Positions 8,604-15,410 of a DNA stretch of 64,000 nucleotides are shown one piece after another (the stretch's first letter is position 1; each line of letters starts with the position of its first letter). This stretch comes from Bacteroidales bacterium (lineage in GTDB: Bacteria > Bacteroidota > Bacteroidia > Bacteroidales > ML635J-15). The notes under the pieces are model-generated. The model had not been told where the DNA came from, ran no database searches, and saw nothing but the letters and a program-made list of their open reading frames with translations. Position numbers and translations under genes: made by a program. The DNA lies in assembly GCA_017617125.1 (NCBI GenBank), contig JAFZWY010000035.1:32599-96598 (forward strand). The letters are read 5' to 3'.

Positions 8604-8611
8604 TACCTTTA
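8604..8611 (+). promoter_or_regulatory. Probable -7 element upstream of the 8631 gene
   Basis: TTTACCTTTACGG contains TACCTTTA, a near-consensus TAnnTTTG, 19 nt before the ATG at 8631. Confidence 0.4.
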
Positions 8612-8630
8612 CGGCAAATTTTCATTGAAA

Positions 8631-9236
8631 ATGAAAAGGTGCATATTTGCAATATTAATTATGGCTTTCTCATTGTCGGCATTCGCACAGAACGACAAGC
8701 TATATCTCTATGAACCAGACTCATCGGCGCTTGTAAAGACAAAGCATGACAAGAATTCTCGTTTTGTAAGTCGAATCAGCACCGGCGTATCTGTTGGCGG
8801 ATTTGGCGGACATGCATTCGGAACTGGCTTTGTTGCACCGGAATTCGGCTACAAGGTAACCGACAAGTTCACAGTTTCGGGCGGATTTGCCGTCTCCTAC
8901 TCCATGTTTTCCGCATCAGCAAACACAGAAAGCAAAAGTCCGTACGGATTTCCACGATACACGCTGTTTGCCAAAGGTTCCTACTCGCTGACACCAAGAA
9001 TAAACGTATACGGTGCTGCAGCCGTCAGTTTCTGCGACTACTACAACGGCGACAAGACCTCGTTTTCGGGATACTTCGGTGCCGACTACAAGATTACCGA
9101 CAAATCGACCATCAGCATAGCCGTAAGCATTCACGAAGGCAACCATCACCCGCTGATGCCAGAATACGGACTGTACCCGATGGCACCGACTACAACATTT
9201 TCACCGATGTTCCAAAATGAACTCTTCGCTAGATAA
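8631..9236 (+). CDS. Small outer-membrane beta-barrel-like protein, unknown function
   Basis: This 201-aa protein has a signal peptide ending SAFAQN. Alternating hydrophobic and aromatic strands follow (GVSVGGFGGHAFGTGF, FVAPEFGYKVTDKFTVSGGFAVSYSMF, GYFGADYKITDKSTISIAVSI), as in an 8- to 10-strand outer-membrane barrel. I do not recognise a named family. A TTG two codons upstream is less likely than ATG 8631. The 3' end overlaps the ygiQ start by 20 nt, so translation of the two may be coupled. It ends MFQNELFAR with no T9SS sorting domain. Confidence 0.75.
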   Translation: MKRCIFAILIMAFSLSAFAQNDKLYLYEPDSSALVKTKHDKNSRFVSRISTGVSVGGFGGHAFGTGFVAPEFGYKVTDKFTVSGGFAVSYSMFSASANTESKSPYGFPRYTLFAKGSYSLTPRINVYGAAAVSFCDYYNGDKTSFSGYFGADYKITDKSTISIAVSIHEGNHHPLMPEYGLYPMAPTTTFSPMFQNELFAR

Positions 9237-11088
9237 CAAACGTAACGGCAAGGAGATTCAACGCACCAACATCCTCGACTATTTTCCAACTTCAGTCAAG
9301 GAACTTAAGGCTTTTGGCTGGGACTATATCGACGTTATCCTCGTCAGCGGTGATGCTTTTGTCGACCATCCCTCGTTCGGTCCGGCCGTGATAGCAAGGG
9401 TTTTGCAGAACGCAGGCTACCGCGTGGCAGTAATCCCACAACCCAACTGGCAGGACGACCTCCGCGACTTCCGCAAGTTCGGTGCGCCACGCCTGTTCTT
9501 TGGCGTTTCGGCAGGAAACATCGACAGCATGCTTAACCACTACACCGCCAACAAGCGATTACGCAGTGACGACGCCTACACGCCTGGCGGACAAAGCGGC
9601 CATCGTCCCGACTATGCAACCAAGGTTTACTGCCAGATACTCAAGGACATATATCCCGACACGCCAATCGTTATCGGTGGAATCGAAGCCTCGATGCGCC
9701 GCTTTGCACACTACGACTACTGGCAGGACAAAATATTGTCGTCGATGCTCGAAATGTCGGGAGCCGATATACTTTGCTATGGAATGTCGGAAAAGTCCAT
9801 TGTGGAAGTCGCCGACCACATAAACCGCGACGGACATCACTACAACTGCTTCAACATCAAGCAAATCGCCTATCTTAGCGACGAAAACGACATAAAAAAG
9901 GACGACATTGTATTGCACTCGTACAGCGAAATACTTGCCGACAAACGCAACTACGCCGAAAACTTCGTCATTGTCGAGCGCGAAGCCAATTCGTTCACAA
10001 ACAGACGAATAACCCAGCAGTTGGAGCATTCGAAGCTTATCGTCAACCCAACATACGAACCGCTGTCGGAACGCGAAATGGACAGCATATACGCACTGCC
10101 GTTCACAAGGCTGCCGCATCCGCGCTACAACGGCAAGCCCGACATTCCCGCCTACGAAATGATAAAGAATTCGGTAACAATACACCGCGGATGCTTCGGA
10201 GGATGCTCGTTCTGCACCATTGCAGCACATCAGGGCAAGCACATTTCGAGCCGTAGCGAAAAATCAATCATCGCCGAGCTAGAACGCATTTCGCTAATGC
10301 CCGAATTCAAGGGGCATATCTCCGACATAGGCGCACCGTCGGCAAACATGTACAAAATGCACGGCAACGATGAAAGCCTCTGCCGCAAGTGCAAGCGACC
10401 GTCGTGCATAGCACCAAAGATTTGCCCAAACCTCAACACCTCGCACGAAGAACTTTGCAAACTTTACCGCAAAGCACTGGAAGTAAGAGGAATAAAAAAG
10501 ATAAGCATAGGCAGCGGCATCCGCTACGACATAGCACTGCACAAGACCGGCAATGCCGAAACCGACCGCATAAACGAAGAATACCTCGAACTTGTGATTT
10601 CGAAATTCGTGTCGGGACGACTGAAAGTCGCACCCGAACACTCGTCGCCGAAGGTTCTGGAACTCATGCGCAAGACACCGTTCGCCAAGTTTGAGGAACT
10701 GAAAGCGCTATTCGACCGCACCAACAAAAAATACGGTCTGAAACAGCAACTTATCCCCTATTTTATATCGGCTCACCCAGGATGCAAGGAAGAAGATATG
10801 GCGGAACTCATGGCGCAGATAAGCGACCTCGGCATTTGTCCCGAGCAGGTGCAAACTTTCACGCCAACGCCCATGACGCTCTCGACAGTGATGTACTACA
10901 CCGAATTGAATCCATATACAATGGAAAAGGTTTATGTACCCAAATCGCGCCAAGAACGCGAAAACCAAAACATGTACTTCTTCTGGTACACCCCCGACGC
11001 ACGCAAGAAGATTGAAAAACGGCTGAAGCATATGGGTAGAGAAGATATAATAAGGAAGATGAAGGCTAAAGACAAAGCAAAACAATAA
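9217..11088 (+). CDS. ygiQ: YgiQ family radical SAM protein
   Basis: YgiQ (UPF0313) is a widespread radical SAM protein of unknown reaction. The 623-aa protein opens with the family N-terminus (YFPTS...GWDYIDVILVSGDAFVDHPSFG). It carries an early GGIEASMRRFAHYDYW motif and the cluster motif CFGGCSFC near residue 325. The C-terminal region contains QTFTPTPMTLSTVMYYT and ends in a short basic tail. A second Cys-rich patch (CRKCKRPSCIAPKICPN, about residue 388) is characteristic of YgiQ. It is probably co-transcribed with the barrel protein it overlaps. No partner that would reveal the substrate is nearby. Confidence 0.9.
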   Translation: MNSSLDNKRNGKEIQRTNILDYFPTSVKELKAFGWDYIDVILVSGDAFVDHPSFGPAVIARVLQNAGYRVAVIPQPNWQDDLRDFRKFGAPRLFFGVSAGNIDSMLNHYTANKRLRSDDAYTPGGQSGHRPDYATKVYCQILKDIYPDTPIVIGGIEASMRRFAHYDYWQDKILSSMLEMSGADILCYGMSEKSIVEVADHINRDGHHYNCFNIKQIAYLSDENDIKKDDIVLHSYSEILADKRNYAENFVIVEREANSFTNRRITQQLEHSKLIVNPTYEPLSEREMDSIYALPFTRLPHPRYNGKPDIPAYEMIKNSVTIHRGCFGGCSFCTIAAHQGKHISSRSEKSIIAELERISLMPEFKGHISDIGAPSANMYKMHGNDESLCRKCKRPSCIAPKICPNLNTSHEELCKLYRKALEVRGIKKISIGSGIRYDIALHKTGNAETDRINEEYLELVISKFVSGRLKVAPEHSSPKVLELMRKTPFAKFEELKALFDRTNKKYGLKQQLIPYFISAHPGCKEEDMAELMAQISDLGICPEQVQTFTPTPMTLSTVMYYTELNPYTMEKVYVPKSRQERENQNMYFFWYTPDARKKIEKRLKHMGREDIIRKMKAKDKAKQ

Positions 11089-11099
11089 TAATAATGTAA

Positions 11100-11119
11100 A
11101 GACGCAAAATTTTGCGTCT
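11100..11119. repeat. 20-bp perfect palindrome AGACGCAAAA-TTTTGCGTCT, copy 2
   Basis: This is identical to 3854-3873. It lies 11 nt after the ygiQ stop and 28 nt before the next promoter. A terminator role is possible because of position, but the following bases (CAACAACCC) form no T-run. Confidence 0.7.
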
Positions 11120-11147
11120 CAACAACCCAACATTAACAAAAAAGGCG

Positions 11148-11155
11148 TATCTTTG
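11148..11155 (+). promoter_or_regulatory. -7 promoter element of the hydrogenase-like module
   Basis: GGCGTATCTTTGCAAAA is a consensus TATCTTTGC element 19 nt before the ATG of the first DRTGG gene. It probably drives the whole 11175-15229 run, or at least its first two genes. Confidence 0.75.
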
Positions 11156-11174
11156 CAAAACAATATAAAAAGAA

Positions 11175-11516
11175 ATGAAAGCGAAAGAAATAGCAGAATT
11201 GCTAAACGGCAGAATAGTTGGCTGCCAAGATAACAACGAAGAACTGACAAACGCATTTTCGTCGGACCTGATGAGCGATGTATTGCGTCTAGGTGGCAAA
11301 TGTTCGCTACTAATCACAGGCTTGTGCAACATACAGACAATACGCACAGCCGAAATGGCCGAGATAAACACCATAATCCTCGCCCGTGGCAAGACCGCCG
11401 ACGAAGAAATGGTTGAACATGCGATTGACAACGACATTACAATAATCGAGACCGAGTATAGTATATTCAAAGTCAGTGGACTACTTTATACTCACGGCAT
11501 TAACCCCATGTATTAA
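11175..11516 (+). CDS. DRTGG-domain protein, module gene 1
   Basis: This 113-aa cytoplasmic protein is a single DRTGG domain, a fold often found with CBS pairs or with phosphotransacetylase and thought to bind nucleotides. Recognisable features are the N-terminal helix KAKEIAELLNGRIV, the F-SSDLMSDVL segment, and the C-terminal TIIETEYSIFKVSGLLY. It is a paralogue of the protein at 13611-13940, which shares SSDL-SDV and the same strand order. It is followed after 2 nt by an RsbW-like ATPase. Stand-alone DRTGG proteins of this type are known next to [FeFe]-hydrogenase genes in Clostridia and Thermotogae; the function is not established. Confidence 0.8.
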   Translation: MKAKEIAELLNGRIVGCQDNNEELTNAFSSDLMSDVLRLGGKCSLLITGLCNIQTIRTAEMAEINTIILARGKTADEEMVEHAIDNDITIIETEYSIFKVSGLLYTHGINPMY

Positions 11517-11518
11517 TT

Positions 11519-11935
11519 ATGCATTACACATTTGACATTGAAAAAGGCAATTTCACCAATGCCGGCAACGCATCGGGAAGCGTAAAGAAGACATTGAAGC
11601 AGCTCAACGTTGATCCGTCGAGCATCAAGCGCATTGTGGTCGCTCTTTACGAAGCCGAAATTAATGCAGTTGCACACGCATACGGTGGAAAGATCGACAT
11701 CGACATCGATGGCGACAAGATTGTGATGGTCGTCGCCGACCAAGGACCGGGCATCCCCAACATAGAACTTGCAATGACCGAAGGTTATTCCACCGCCTCG
11801 CAGAAAGTCAGAGAAATGGGCTTCGGTGCAGGAATGGGACTGCCGAACATGAAGAAGAATACCGACAAGCTTGATATCCAAACCGAATTAGGTGTCGGCA
11901 CGACTATCACAATGACGGTTTTCCTAAAGAATTAA
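11519..11935 (+). CDS. RsbW-like anti-sigma-type ATP-binding protein, module gene 2
   Basis: This 138-aa GHKL ATPase resembles anti-sigma factor serine kinases (RsbW/SpoIIAB). The N box is EAEINAVAHA (about residues 47-56), the G1 box DQGPGIP (about 80-86), and the G2 box GFGAGMGLPNMKKNTD (about 101-116). The C-terminal strand is GVGTTITMTVFLK. It has no receiver or dimerisation domain, so it would act on a protein partner, perhaps the iron-sulfur protein downstream or an unseen anti-anti-sigma factor (inference). It starts 2 nt after the first DRTGG gene. A 121-nt gap with a hairpin and repeats separates it from the hydrogenase-like gene. Confidence 0.85.
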   Translation: MHYTFDIEKGNFTNAGNASGSVKKTLKQLNVDPSSIKRIVVALYEAEINAVAHAYGGKIDIDIDGDKIVMVVADQGPGIPNIELAMTEGYSTASQKVREMGFGAGMGLPNMKKNTDKLDIQTELGVGTTITMTVFLKN

Positions 11936-11944
11936 GAATGGTTA

Positions 11945-11973
11945 TTTGGAAATCACAAATTGTGATGTCCAAA
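11945..11973. other. Stem-loop between module genes 2 and 3
   Basis: The TTTGGA...TCCAAA outer stem and ATCACAA/TTGTGAT inner stem form a hairpin just after the ATPase stop. There is no T-run, so it may act as a partial attenuator, a processing site or a 3'-end stabiliser. Confidence 0.4.
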
Positions 11974-11987
11974 TCCAATATCAAACA

Positions 11988-12050
11988 ACTTGAAACCTAG
12001 AAACAGCGAAGCGAGAAACACAGAAACCTAGAAACAAGAAACTTAGAGAT
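11988..12050. repeat. GAAACCTAGAAAC / AGCGAAGC dispersed repeat, copy 2
   Basis: AACTTGAAACCTAGAAACAGCGAAGC and further TAGAAAC units fill the space before the hydrogenase-like gene. The same words occur at 3942-3997. Confidence 0.55.
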
Positions 12051-12056
12051 TAGCCC

Positions 12057-13394
12057 ATGAGTGAAACTGGATCATACTTCTACCACGCCTTGCGAGTTGA
12101 CCGCAATGTCTGCACAGGATGCACACACTGCCTGAGGTCGTGTCCTACCGAAGCCATCCGAATCAGGAAAGGCAAGGCGGTGATTTACAGCAACAAATGC
12201 ATCGACTGCGGAGAATGCTTCAAGGTCTGCCCTAGCCATGCAATATACATCAAGCAGGACGACTTCGAACTGCTAGATGACTACAAGTACCGCATCGCAC
12301 TGGTGCCAGCCACTTTCATCGGACAGTTTGCAAACGATGTGAAGACCTCGCAGATTTACGCCTGCCTCAAGAAAATCGGCTTCACCCACATATACGAAGT
12401 CGAACACGCAGTATCATTCCTCATTGAACTTTACAAGCAGTACATGGCCGAACACGATGAAATCGACACTTTCATATCGCCATACTGCCCTGCTATCGTG
12501 AGACTTATACAGGTAAGATTTCCATCGCTTGTACACAACATCATACACCTTAACGCACCGTTGGACATTGCCTCGATAGTAATCCGCCAGCGACTTGTCG
12601 AAGCTGGAATCCCAAGCGAAGACATTGGTATTTTCTATGTAAGTCCTTGTGCTGCAAAGATTGCCGCTGTGAAAAGTCCTGCCGAAGGGAAAAAATCCTT
12701 CATCACTGGCGTTATCAACATGGACTTCCTCTACAACAAGGTAAAACTGATGCTCAGCAACTCGAAATCAATAGCAGAGCCTATAAATCATAGTCTTACC
12801 GGAAAGGATGTCTTGTGGGGACTTACTACTGGCGAATCGCGCAATTTCAACAATTCGTGCTTTGCCGTTGACGGAATACGAAATGCCATTGAGTTTTTGG
12901 AAAAGGTTGAAGACGAAGACATTAGCGCAAACGGCCTAGTCGAAATGCGAGCCTGCGACCAAAGTTGCGTAGGCGGAGTTCTCTGCCCTACCAACCGATT
13001 TGTAGCCAAGCAGAAGTTGAAAGCCCGCGCCGAAATCATCGACAGCAAACCGAAAAAGGAAGATGCTGACCAGAAAGTAGCATTCAACAACAAGGAATTT
13101 GCAGAAAAGATTGCCGAAATGGTAAAAATTGACGAAATAAAGCCTCGTTCAATCTTGAAACTCAACGACAACCTTCAAATTGCCTTCCGTATGGTCGAAA
13201 ATATGAAGAAAATAGAAGGAATGTTACCCGGAATCGACTGCTCGGCCTGTGGTGCACCAACCTGCAACGCTCTTGCCGAAGATGTAATCAGAAACGAAAG
13301 CAAAATTGAAAACTGCATTTTCGCCCACAAGAAGATGGAAGAATTCTACAAGGTGATGTTCGACATCTGGGGAGAAGATCTAAAGACGTTATAA
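12057..13394 (+). CDS. [FeFe]-hydrogenase-like iron-sulfur protein, probably sensory
   Basis: This 445-aa protein starts with a two-cluster ferredoxin domain (C19, C22, C25, C29 and C48, C51, C54, C58). The [FeFe]-hydrogenase large-subunit fold follows. Its L1 motif reads SPYCP (141-145) instead of TSCCP, L2 reads SPCAAK (196-201), and L3 reads MRACDQSCVGG (297-307). The four H-cluster cysteines (C144, C198, C300, C304) are kept, but the proton-relay Cys of active enzymes is Tyr143. A linker leads to a C-terminal C-x2-C-x4-C-x16-C cluster domain (395-420), as in RnfB-type Fe-S domains. Active-site changes and neighbours (ATPases, DRTGG, PHP) favour a redox or H2 sensor over a catalytic enzyme; this is inference. 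Confidence 0.82.
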   Translation: MSETGSYFYHALRVDRNVCTGCTHCLRSCPTEAIRIRKGKAVIYSNKCIDCGECFKVCPSHAIYIKQDDFELLDDYKYRIALVPATFIGQFANDVKTSQIYACLKKIGFTHIYEVEHAVSFLIELYKQYMAEHDEIDTFISPYCPAIVRLIQVRFPSLVHNIIHLNAPLDIASIVIRQRLVEAGIPSEDIGIFYVSPCAAKIAAVKSPAEGKKSFITGVINMDFLYNKVKLMLSNSKSIAEPINHSLTGKDVLWGLTTGESRNFNNSCFAVDGIRNAIEFLEKVEDEDISANGLVEMRACDQSCVGGVLCPTNRFVAKQKLKARAEIIDSKPKKEDADQKVAFNNKEFAEKIAEMVKIDEIKPRSILKLNDNLQIAFRMVENMKKIEGMLPGIDCSACGAPTCNALAEDVIRNESKIENCIFAHKKMEEFYKVMFDIWGEDLKTL

Positions 13395-13610
13395 AGTTAA
13401 ATGTTCAACGTTTAATGTTCAAGGTTCAATGATTTAACAATTTGATTGATTTGATTGTAGCGACATTGCGTGCTACGTCTTAGCGAAAAGATGGATTCAA
13501 AAATTTAATGATAAAAAAAATTAAAGATTCAAAAATTCAAACTTTGTAGCATCGCAATGCTTTGCGATGGTTCAAAAATAATAAAGGAAATAATTAAAAA
13601 ATATAATAAT
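13395..13610. repeat. Gap with short inverted and direct repeats inside the module
   Basis: This 216-nt gene-free stretch holds iterated GTTCAA/TTTAATGTTCAA words and GTAGC...GCTAC around GACATTGCGT. It also has an 8-bp hairpin CATCGCAA-tgct-TTGCGATG at about 13552-13571. The architecture resembles the AGACGCAAAA palindromes at 3854 and 11100. No -7 element is convincing here, so the second half of the module may be read through from 11148 or have a cryptic promoter. Confidence 0.45.
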
Positions 13611-13940
13611 ATGTTACTAAAAGACATTATAGAAAAACTTAACCTCAAGGTTTACAACGAGGTAAATATGGATGCTGATGTAAAAAGCGCATACTCATCG
13701 GACTTGCTTAGCGATGTAATGGGCAATGCAAAGAGCGGTCAAGTATGGATTACCATGCAAACACACAAGAATGTTGCTTCTATTGCAGCATTGAAGGATG
13801 TTCCCGCCGTTATCATCGTTCGCAACGGTGTTCCCGATGACGATATGCTCGAATTTGCCAAGGACAACGATGTTGCTGTTCTTTCAAGTTCGGAACCAAC
13901 ATTCCCGCTCTGCGGAAAACTTTACGAACTTATAAAATAA
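13611..13940 (+). CDS. DRTGG-domain protein, module gene 4
   Basis: This 109-aa DRTGG-domain protein is paralogous to the one at 11175-11516: LKDIIEKLNLKV, then YSSDLLSDVMGNAKSGQVWIT, VPAVIIVRNG, and PLCGKLYELIK at the end. The frame is open for 18 more codons upstream, but that extension overlaps the hairpin repeat and is low in complexity, so ATG 13611 is preferred. It is followed after 18 nt by the PHP gene. The pair of small DRTGG proteins could form a heterodimer that senses a nucleotide (inference only). Confidence 0.8.
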   Translation: MLLKDIIEKLNLKVYNEVNMDADVKSAYSSDLLSDVMGNAKSGQVWITMQTHKNVASIAALKDVPAVIIVRNGVPDDDMLEFAKDNDVAVLSSSEPTFPLCGKLYELIK

Positions 13941-13958
13941 GCCCAAACTGTCAGTTGC

Positions 13959-14687
13959 ATGAAATTCCGTGCCGACCTACATACGCACACCGTCTTGTCG
14001 CCCTGCGGTGACATTGAGATGAGTCCCTCGGCTATCATCATGAAAGCCAAGGAGAAAGGTCTTGATATAATCGGAATTACCGACCACAACAGCACGCTCA
14101 ACGCCGAGGTTACACGCAGAATCGGCGAGCAGAACGGAATCGCCGTGATGATGGGTGCCGAAGTCACAACCAAGGAAGAAATCCATTGCCTCGGTTTCAT
14201 GCCAAACGCCGAAAAACTTGCCGAATTTCAGAAATTTCTCGATTCAAAGGTAATTTTCTACGAAAACGACCCAGACAAGTTCGGCTACCAATTTGTTGTT
14301 GACGAGGAAGAGAATGTGCTTGACGAAGTCCCTCACCTATTAATAAATGCACTCGACCTGCCAATGCTCGACTTACAGAAAAAGGTTTACGAGATGGGCG
14401 GAATTTTCATACCTGCCCATGTTGACCGTAGCACATTCAGCATTAGTTCTCAACTCGTATTTGTCCCAGACAAACTTAAGTTTCAAGCACTTGAACTAAG
14501 TTATCACGCCATGCGAAACAAATTCTTCGACAACTTTCCTTGGTTCAGCGACTACAACTACATACAGAGTTCCGATGCCCACTACATTGACGACATCGGC
14601 AAAATTTCGAGCGTTCTGGAGATGGATAGTTTCAGTTTCGACAACCTTAAAAATTCACTTCACACAGGAGAACAGATAATTTTATGA
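13959..14687 (+). CDS. PHP-domain phosphoesterase, module gene 5
   Basis: This 242-aa metal-dependent PHP phosphoesterase is of the YciV/RNase AM and nucleotide-3',5'-bisphosphatase type. The metal-binding motifs are all present: ADLHTHTVLSPCGD at the N-terminus, ITDHNST, a Glu in GAEVTTKEEIHCLGF, PAHVDRSTF, and SSDAHYIDDIG near the C-terminus. An active hydrolase is therefore likely. Genes of this type sit beside [FeFe]-hydrogenase operons in several anaerobes, but the substrate there is unknown. It overlaps the last ATPase gene by 4 nt, which indicates translational coupling. Confidence 0.88.
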   Translation: MKFRADLHTHTVLSPCGDIEMSPSAIIMKAKEKGLDIIGITDHNSTLNAEVTRRIGEQNGIAVMMGAEVTTKEEIHCLGFMPNAEKLAEFQKFLDSKVIFYENDPDKFGYQFVVDEEENVLDEVPHLLINALDLPMLDLQKKVYEMGGIFIPAHVDRSTFSISSQLVFVPDKLKFQALELSYHAMRNKFFDNFPWFSDYNYIQSSDAHYIDDIGKISSVLEMDSFSFDNLKNSLHTGEQIIL

Positions 14688-15229
14688 AAACACTTGATTT
14701 ACACATAATTGACATAGTTCACAATTCAATCCGCGCAAAGGCGACGGAGATAATAATCGAAATGGTTGACAGTGAAAAACAGGACTTGCTGTCGCTCAAG
14801 ATTGTCGATAACGGCTGTGGTATGCCCAAGGAAATGATGGATGCCATAAACGAGACCTTCTACTCCTCGCGTCCCGAGCGCAAGATTGGCATGGGCATCG
14901 CCCTGCTGAAATTTCACTCCGAACTATGCAACGGCAAGTTCCATTTGACATCCGAAGTTGGCAAAGGTACAGAGATTTACGCCGACTACCAGCGTTCCCA
15001 CATCGACCTGCAACCCAAAGGCGACCTTGCAGGATGCTTCAGCAACTTCATCTGCCAGTATCAGGACATCAACTTCATCATCCGCTACACCACTGATGAT
15101 GACTATTTCGAACTCAGCACCGCCGATGTCAAGGAAGTCTTTGAAGGCATGAACCTCAACGATGTCAACATCATCAACAACCTGAAGGAACTAATTGCGG
15201 AGAATATAAATCCGAGCGAGAAGAAATAG
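14684..15229 (+). CDS. GHKL ATPase domain protein, module gene 6
   Basis: This 181-aa GHKL-type ATP-binding protein has an N box around IVHNSIRAKATEI and a G1 box KIVDNGCGMP. SSRPERKIGMGIALLKFHSE serves as the ATP lid and G2 region, and EVGKGTEIYADY is the last strand. A C-terminal extension of about 75 residues (from GDLAGCFSNFI) is not typical of histidine kinases and has no phospho-acceptor His domain. It overlaps the PHP gene by 4 nt and closes the module. Homologous small ATPases are adjacent to NADH-dependent [FeFe]-hydrogenase subunits in other anaerobes; here no such subunit follows. Confidence 0.83.
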   Translation: MKTLDLHIIDIVHNSIRAKATEIIIEMVDSEKQDLLSLKIVDNGCGMPKEMMDAINETFYSSRPERKIGMGIALLKFHSELCNGKFHLTSEVGKGTEIYADYQRSHIDLQPKGDLAGCFSNFICQYQDINFIIRYTTDDDYFELSTADVKEVFEGMNLNDVNIINNLKELIAENINPSEKK

Positions 15230-15321
15230 AGTAAATTCTCAATGAAACAAAAAAATCAGCAGCCGACCATCGCCGACTGCCGTAAATCGCAAATCTTGTA
15301 TTTTGCCCCCCTACGGAAACC

Positions 15322-15371
15322 TTGCCCTGTGGCGCCCTTGTGTGCGCTACCGCGCAGGCGCCCCACGGCAA
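15322..15371. other. GC-rich imperfect hairpin downstream of the FISUMP gene
   Basis: TTGCCctgtGGCGCC (15322-15336) faces GGCGCCccacGGCAA (15357-15371). The stem is strong and GC-rich in an otherwise AT-rich intergenic region, 40 nt past the stop of the frameshifted lipoprotein gene on its 3' side. It may simply end convergent transcripts. No T-run follows on either strand. Apart from this the 15230-15410 gap is empty. Confidence 0.45.
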
Positions 15372-15410
15372 TGTTCCCGCTCCTATGCGCGTGCTGGGGG
15401 GGAGAACAGA

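Noticed and set aside
11100..11119. Palindrome as the ygiQ terminator
   Set aside because: The stem is followed by CAACAACCC, not by a T-run, and an identical copy at 3854 is not placed right after a gene end.
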